From positions 1 to 59,955 of the forward strand of contig JABCPU010000397.1 in the NCBI GenBank assembly GCA_016800925.1: a stretch of 59,955 bases of DNA, given 5' to 3'. The notes beneath the pieces are model-generated. The model was not told the DNA's origin. It was given only the letters and a program-made list of their open reading frames with translations, and ran no database searches. The position numbers and the translations under genes were made by a program. The DNA comes from Suillus spraguei. Taxonomy: Eukaryota; Basidiomycota; Agaricomycetes; Boletales; Suillaceae. Of this stretch, positions 56,250 through 59,955 are shown one piece after another (position 1 is the stretch's first letter; each line of letters starts with the position of its first letter).

Positions 56250-56992
56250 CAGTTATGAATACGGTGTCCGGTCTTCTTGCATCCAAAGCATTGTCCCTTT
56301 TTCATACATTCGGACCTCTCCATATCGGAGATTCAATCTACGACCATTGCGTTTGAATCATGATTGGGTGTGTAACATGCGTTTCCATAGTTCTTCTTCT
56401 TCTGTTGCAGAGCATGACGTGCTCGTAACGCTAGAAGGCGGTGGTGGGAGTTATCAATGGAAACGCATTGCAATACAATGTTACGGAATATCTCTGAGAC
56501 ATCTCCTGGTGCAAAAAGCTTGGTTAGGATACCTAAGTTGAGGCCGTCTTGGAAGAATTGAATCATTGTGGCATCGTCGGTGATGTGGGCCTTGGCTGCA
56601 AGTGCCTCAAAGTCAGTGATATAGGTATGAAGATCGCCGCTTCCTTGTTTGAGGTCCCTGAGCTTGGTTAATGCAGTTCCTCTGGGATCCACTGGTTCGA
56701 AAGCTTCATTGAAGCTTTTCATGAAATCCTTCAATGTCCCGTAACCAACCTTTTGTCCAGAGGAGTTGGTTGACTGGGTGTGAGCAAGGAATTGTTCTTT
56801 CCAAGATTTGGTGTTCTTCTTGGTCATGAAGGATGTAATGAAAATGATCTTCTGCTTGTCGGTGGTGTAGAGCTTTTTGTTGATATCAAAGCATAGATTG
56901 CATGATTGGATGAATTCTAGAGAGTTGTCGCGATCTCCATCAAAACCGGTTGGGAGACTGATTTTGTATTCAAATTCTTTAGTGGTCGTCAT
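56250..56992 (-). CDS. G2 first Gag (gag1) with zinc knuckle
   Basis: The ATG at 56992 gives MTTTKEFEYKISLPTGFDGD. The capsid part includes QKIIFITSFMTKKNTKSWKE, VGYGTLKDFMKSFNEAFEPV, DLHTYITDFEALAAKAHITD and FFQDGLNLGILTKLFAPGD, typical of Ty3/Gypsy gag. After a stop at 56333 the frame continues to CFGCKKTGHRIHNC, the nucleocapsid zinc knuckle (56291-56250). The first gene of the element, 128 bp inside the 5' LTR. Confidence 0.88.
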
Positions 56993-57120
56993 GATGGTGA
57001 TTTGTCTGGTGAGTTATACTTTCTCAGTGCCTACACGCGCTGTCTTGCTGTCCGTTAGGGCTTTATCAGGGTTCAGGGTCGAAGACTGGGTAGTCGACGA
57101 TCAGGTGGACTTTAATATTT

Positions 57121-57593
57121 TGTTATGAAATGGGATGGCATCACCAGCAACAGTGAAAAGACACAGATGGTCTGCTGGGAAGTTCTACAATGTCCAGAAG
57201 AGGACAAGGTGAAAGTACAAGGAATGCATTCCGAGTACTATCAAGGGTTCAGCCTCAAAGACAAGTCTAAGAGGTTCTGCGAGAATAGAGACTAAGACTA
57301 AGGAGTGCTTAGACTTAGAGACGATTCAGATGACTTAGGTTGGAGACCTAAGCGAAGGATATTCCAGGTAAAACCCAGTAAGATTAAAGTAACGTATACA
57401 AGCATGATACAACGTGCTTAAATAGACCAATATGTGCGCACGGACCAAAAGAGATGTGAGAATGTATGTGCATATCCAAAGAAGGAAGGCAACTATAGTA
57501 CAGATGCGTTGAGCATATGAGTCAGAGTCACGTTACGTAATATACAAAGTAAAGGAGATGAGAAAATGAATAGGGGCACGTATGACTGTAACA
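57121..57593 (-). repeat. 5' LTR of G2
   Basis: 473 bp, TGTTATGAAATG ... CTGTAACA as read on the plus strand, followed by the CCAAG target duplication. Confidence 0.95.
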
Positions 57594-57800
57594 CCAAGGA
57601 TGTGCTGGAGATTGCCATCACCCTTTCTGGTAGTGCTCAAATGCCGAACATGCATTGGCTCAGTACTACATTACTGGAAGTACCCGATCCTGAGGGAGAA
57701 CTCAATGATGCTGCAGAGTTTGCTGAGTCTCATGACCTACCAGTAGTTGAATCTGAGCATGCCGCTGTAGCAAACAAAGTCACGCTGACCATGAAAGTGC
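57594..57800 (+). pseudogene. KDZ transposase, C-terminal part beyond the Gypsy insertion
   Basis: After the CCAAG target copy the KDZ frame resumes as KDVLEIAITLSGSAQMPN, MHWLSTTLLEVPDPEGELND, then an acidic tail and VANKVTLTMKV. Joined to RFMSHAK upstream of the Gypsy element it gives one continuous frame. Coding character ends where the repeat at 57801 begins. Confidence 0.75.
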
Positions 57801-58614
57801 TGTTTTACACAAGTTTCTCGTTACTGCCTACAGCGGCTACCGAGAAAACCCCTATAGCGAGCATTACCCCTTTTCGCTTTGCCAGTACCATTTTTGCTCC
57901 GTGGATCCTTGCCCCTTACTGAATCTCACTACCGATGTCCTCCTGTCCATTCCATTTCTGTCTAAGATCCATTGGTGCGTAGCATATTCATTTCCGCCGT
58001 TACTAAAGCTATGGCAAGACTTACCTTACCTTCCGTGACACTGCTTGCTCGCTGCATGCCTCTTAGCTAAATATCTCTATCTCACTACCGTTCTCGCTAT
58101 GTATTCTGGCCGTTCACGGTACATGTTAAAAAGGACTCTTCGCACATTCTGGTACTTTTACTTTTCCCTCTATGGTACACATGGTACTCAGGAATTGTCA
58201 CCACTACTGTCTGTTAAGAATTGTTTTACTGCTACACGCACCACCGCTCTTTACTGCTTTCCCGCGCTTCATCGCTACACTTCACTGCTTGTTTTACCGC
58301 CAGTTTCCCACGCCTTACCGCAGTTTTATCGCATGCACTACCACAGTTTTACCACTTTTGCTACCGCTTTCCCGCGCTTACCGCTAGTATTACCGCTAGT
58401 TTCCCACGGACCGGAGGTCACCGCTAGCATCTCGCTACCTCTGACAGCAGTCTTGCACCACAGGTTGGGCAATATTGAACTATACTAACTTAGCATTCCC
58501 TTTAGGGTCGAACGTTCTTGCCTCGCAAGAGTAGCAGACTAGGTAGAGTGCAAGACTCGCATACTAGCTTAGGCCATGGATTATCTACAGCCCAGGCTAG
58601 ATTGTATCTTTACA
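57801..58614 (+). repeat. Dispersed repeat ending in TTTACA, copy 2 (LTR-like)
   Basis: Begins about TGTTTTACAC and ends TATCTTTACA. The last 110 bp match 5397-5506 and the repeat terminates at the same base. Rich in ACCGCT/ACCGCC triplets. It separates the KDZ transposase from the Ulp1-like gene. No target duplication was confirmed. Confidence 0.45.
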
Positions 58615-59597
58615 CTGCTCTGGCAGACATTCTTGAGGGTGATTTGGGCAGAGAGGAGGTTGTATTTGATTCAATGGATTATGTCAATGACACTCATGCT
58701 GTCATCATGTGGGAGGCTCCTGAGGTGCATCAGTCCATCTTTAGGAATTGTTTAAACGTTAATCAGTTTTTAGGCTGCACTAATTGATCACACCTATGTC
58801 CCACGTAAGGAGGAGCATACCATCGTCCCAGGAATAGTTGCTGAAAGGAATCACCCTTCACAAGATGGATACCCTCATCAAATCTTCGAACCAAAGGACA
58901 TCGCCTTGCTTGCCTTACTGACAGCATGTCTTAACGATACTTGTATCAACGGGTGCACTGTTTCGCTGTTTTCTAAACTGAAAAGTGTCGTCACTGGCCA
59001 TTGCACTTTGTTGACATCCCATGACCTCCCTCAGATTCAATATAATGCATCAGATGACATTCTGTGGTGTAATGTATCATACACGCGTTACTGGGAGAAA
59101 GACATTTGGATTCTTCCTATCCATCGTCCCTCTAATATTGGTCATTGGGTCTTATGCATTGTTTGCCTCTCCAGCAAAGAATTGCACCTCTTTGATAGTC
59201 TAGCTGAGAAAAAAACCTTGGAAAAATGATGTCAAGGTAAGTTTACTAATATCGAGGATTTTATGCGAGGCTCATATACTCCAAGGACATCATGAAGCTG
59301 ATTGCTCGTCTCCTTGCCATTGCATGTCAACGGCGTCATCACGTCACAACAGAACTTGACGGATGGACAGTGCGACCATTGAAAGTGAGTAGCGATCTCG
59401 AGTCTTTCAGTACATCATCTGAACTCTCTTTTGAGATCACGCCTGTCCAGACCAACAGCTATGACTGTGGAGTATGGGTATTGGGGTCAATTGCTGCTGT
59501 CTTACGAGGACATCATGTCACAGAACTCCATGAGGATGATATGTGCCACCTTCGGTATCATCTACGAGCTCTTGTTCTTTCTATACCGTGCTTCTAG
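58615..59597 (+). pseudogene. Ulp1-like (C48) cysteine protease associated with the KDZ element
   Basis: Opening blocks EGDLGREEVVFDSMDYVN and TYVPRKEEHTIVPGIVAE are in different frames. The catalytic half is clear: WCNVSYTRYWEKDIWILPIH, NIGHWVLCIV with the catalytic His, LFDSLAEKK with the Asp, and QTNSYDCGVWVLGSIAAVLR with Gln and the nucleophilic Cys. A 49-bp GT-AG intron (59237-59285) lies between. An A7 run near 59209 puts DSLAEKK out of frame with PWKNDVK; A6 would restore it. Ulp1 proteases remove SUMO. In basidiomycete KDZ elements such a protease gene commonly accompanies the transposase (established association, from memory), so it is probably part of the same mobile element. Confidence 0.8.
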
Positions 59598-59636
59598 ATT
59601 ATAGCTATACCATGTGTAATATATGCGCGCAAACAG

Positions 59637-59942
59637 CTACATGTATGGATTCTGGCCATGAAGTATCAAGTCTGCCTCCTGACGATAGTTGAATATCTTC
59701 CTCGCCTGCCACTGCACATAACACTTTGCCATCACTCTATGTCTTTTGCAACCCTTCATGTGCGATACATACTTATTGAGCTCATTCCAGTTACTCATTA
59801 AACTTCTCTCTGCCGCCTGAATTTCCTGCAGGATGACTTCGACATTTGCCACTGCAAACATTTGAGCATAGCATGCCCGGCCTCTTTTTCCAAACAGCGC
59901 TGTCTGCCATGCATGACATCCGCAAGATTGCGAGTAAACCAA
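59637..59942 (-). CDS. Uncharacterised protein, 3' part, runs toward the window edge
   Basis: An open frame of 101 codons ending in a stop at 59637: CHAWQTALFGKRGRACYAQM, VEVILQEIQAAERSLMSNWN, HMKGCKRHRVMAKCYVQWQA and FNYRQEADLILHGQN. Helical and charged, with a CKRHR basic patch. No ATG at its start within the window, so the 5' part probably lies beyond. It is convergent with the protease gene, 40 bp apart, and may be another cargo gene of the KDZ element. Function unknown. Confidence 0.5.
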   Translation of the reverse strand: MVYSQSCGCHAWQTALFGKRGRACYAQMFAVANVEVILQEIQAAERSLMSNWNELNKYVSHMKGCKRHRVMAKCYVQWQARKIFNYRQEADLILHGQNPYM

Positions 59943-59955
59943 TCCTCGTGTGGGA

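Larger units (their letters stand above)
47688..57593 (-). mobile_element. Full-length chromodomain Ty3/Gypsy element (G2), 9906 bp
   Basis: Bounded by 473-bp LTRs at 47688-48160 and 57121-57593 and by a perfect CCAAG target duplication (47683-47687, 57594-57598). All genes read on the minus strand: gag 1, zinc knuckle, protease 1, gag 2, zinc knuckle, protease 2, pol with chromodomain, then an extra ORF. A purine tract (48174-48161, minus) adjoins the 3' LTR. It is inserted in the KDZ gene and itself contains a nested solo LTR. Many stops make it non-autonomous. I could not assign the primer-binding site. Confidence 0.95.

Overview
The window looks like a repeat-rich chromosome segment of a mushroom-forming fungus (Basidiomycota, Agaricomycetes). 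Reasons seen in the sequence: introns of 45-65 bp with GT-AG (or GC-AG) ends, chromodomain Ty3/Gypsy and Ty1/Copia retrotransposons, a KDZ-type DNA transposase with a neighbouring Ulp1-like protease, and a WD40-TPR gene. Families like that WD40-TPR gene are, from memory, expanded in Boletales; that placement is a guess. No rRNA, CRISPR or bacterial-style operon is present.

Layout. 1-9.9 kb: a solo Gypsy LTR, then a run of broken multi-exon genes from uncharacterised agaricomycete repeat families (one with heptad repeats), a Pol III tRNA-like element and a second solo LTR. 10.2-13.4 kb: a pair of near-identical inverted MITEs abutting a 5'-truncated RING/coiled-coil gene, and convergent with it the ESCRT-II subunit gene VPS25, which carries an apparent 1-nt frameshift. 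13.6-20.4 kb and 32.7-41.3 kb: two direct copies of one segment holding a WD40-TPR gene. The first copy has an open 10-exon, 734-codon model with two GC-AG introns; the second has lost several exons. 21.0-23.8 kb: a Cys-rich gene split by a solo LTR. 24.2-32.3 kb: a Gypsy 5' LTR plus gag, a reverse-oriented LTR-like block with about 40 copies of an 8-bp unit, and a 5'-truncated dead Copia element. 35.5-36.1 kb: a small two-exon gene.

43.8-59.6 kb is a nested structure. A KDZ transposase gene, followed by an Ulp1-like cysteine protease, is split first by a 769-bp solo LTR and then by a 9.9-kb minus-strand chromodomain Gypsy element (47688-57593; 473-bp LTRs, CCAAG target duplication). That Gypsy element in turn carries a 769-bp solo LTR of the other family. 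The 9.9-kb element is unusual: it carries two diverged gag-protease cassettes in tandem and a third ORF after pol that ends in a zinc knuckle. Its two LTRs differ almost only at CpG sites, and many of its premature stops are CGA to TGA, which points to CpG deamination.

Most likely functional host genes: the first WD40-TPR copy, VPS25 (if the frameshift is a sequencing error) and perhaps the 35.5-kb gene. Almost everything else is mobile-element sequence or its debris. Exon joins were done by eye from splice motifs and reading frame.
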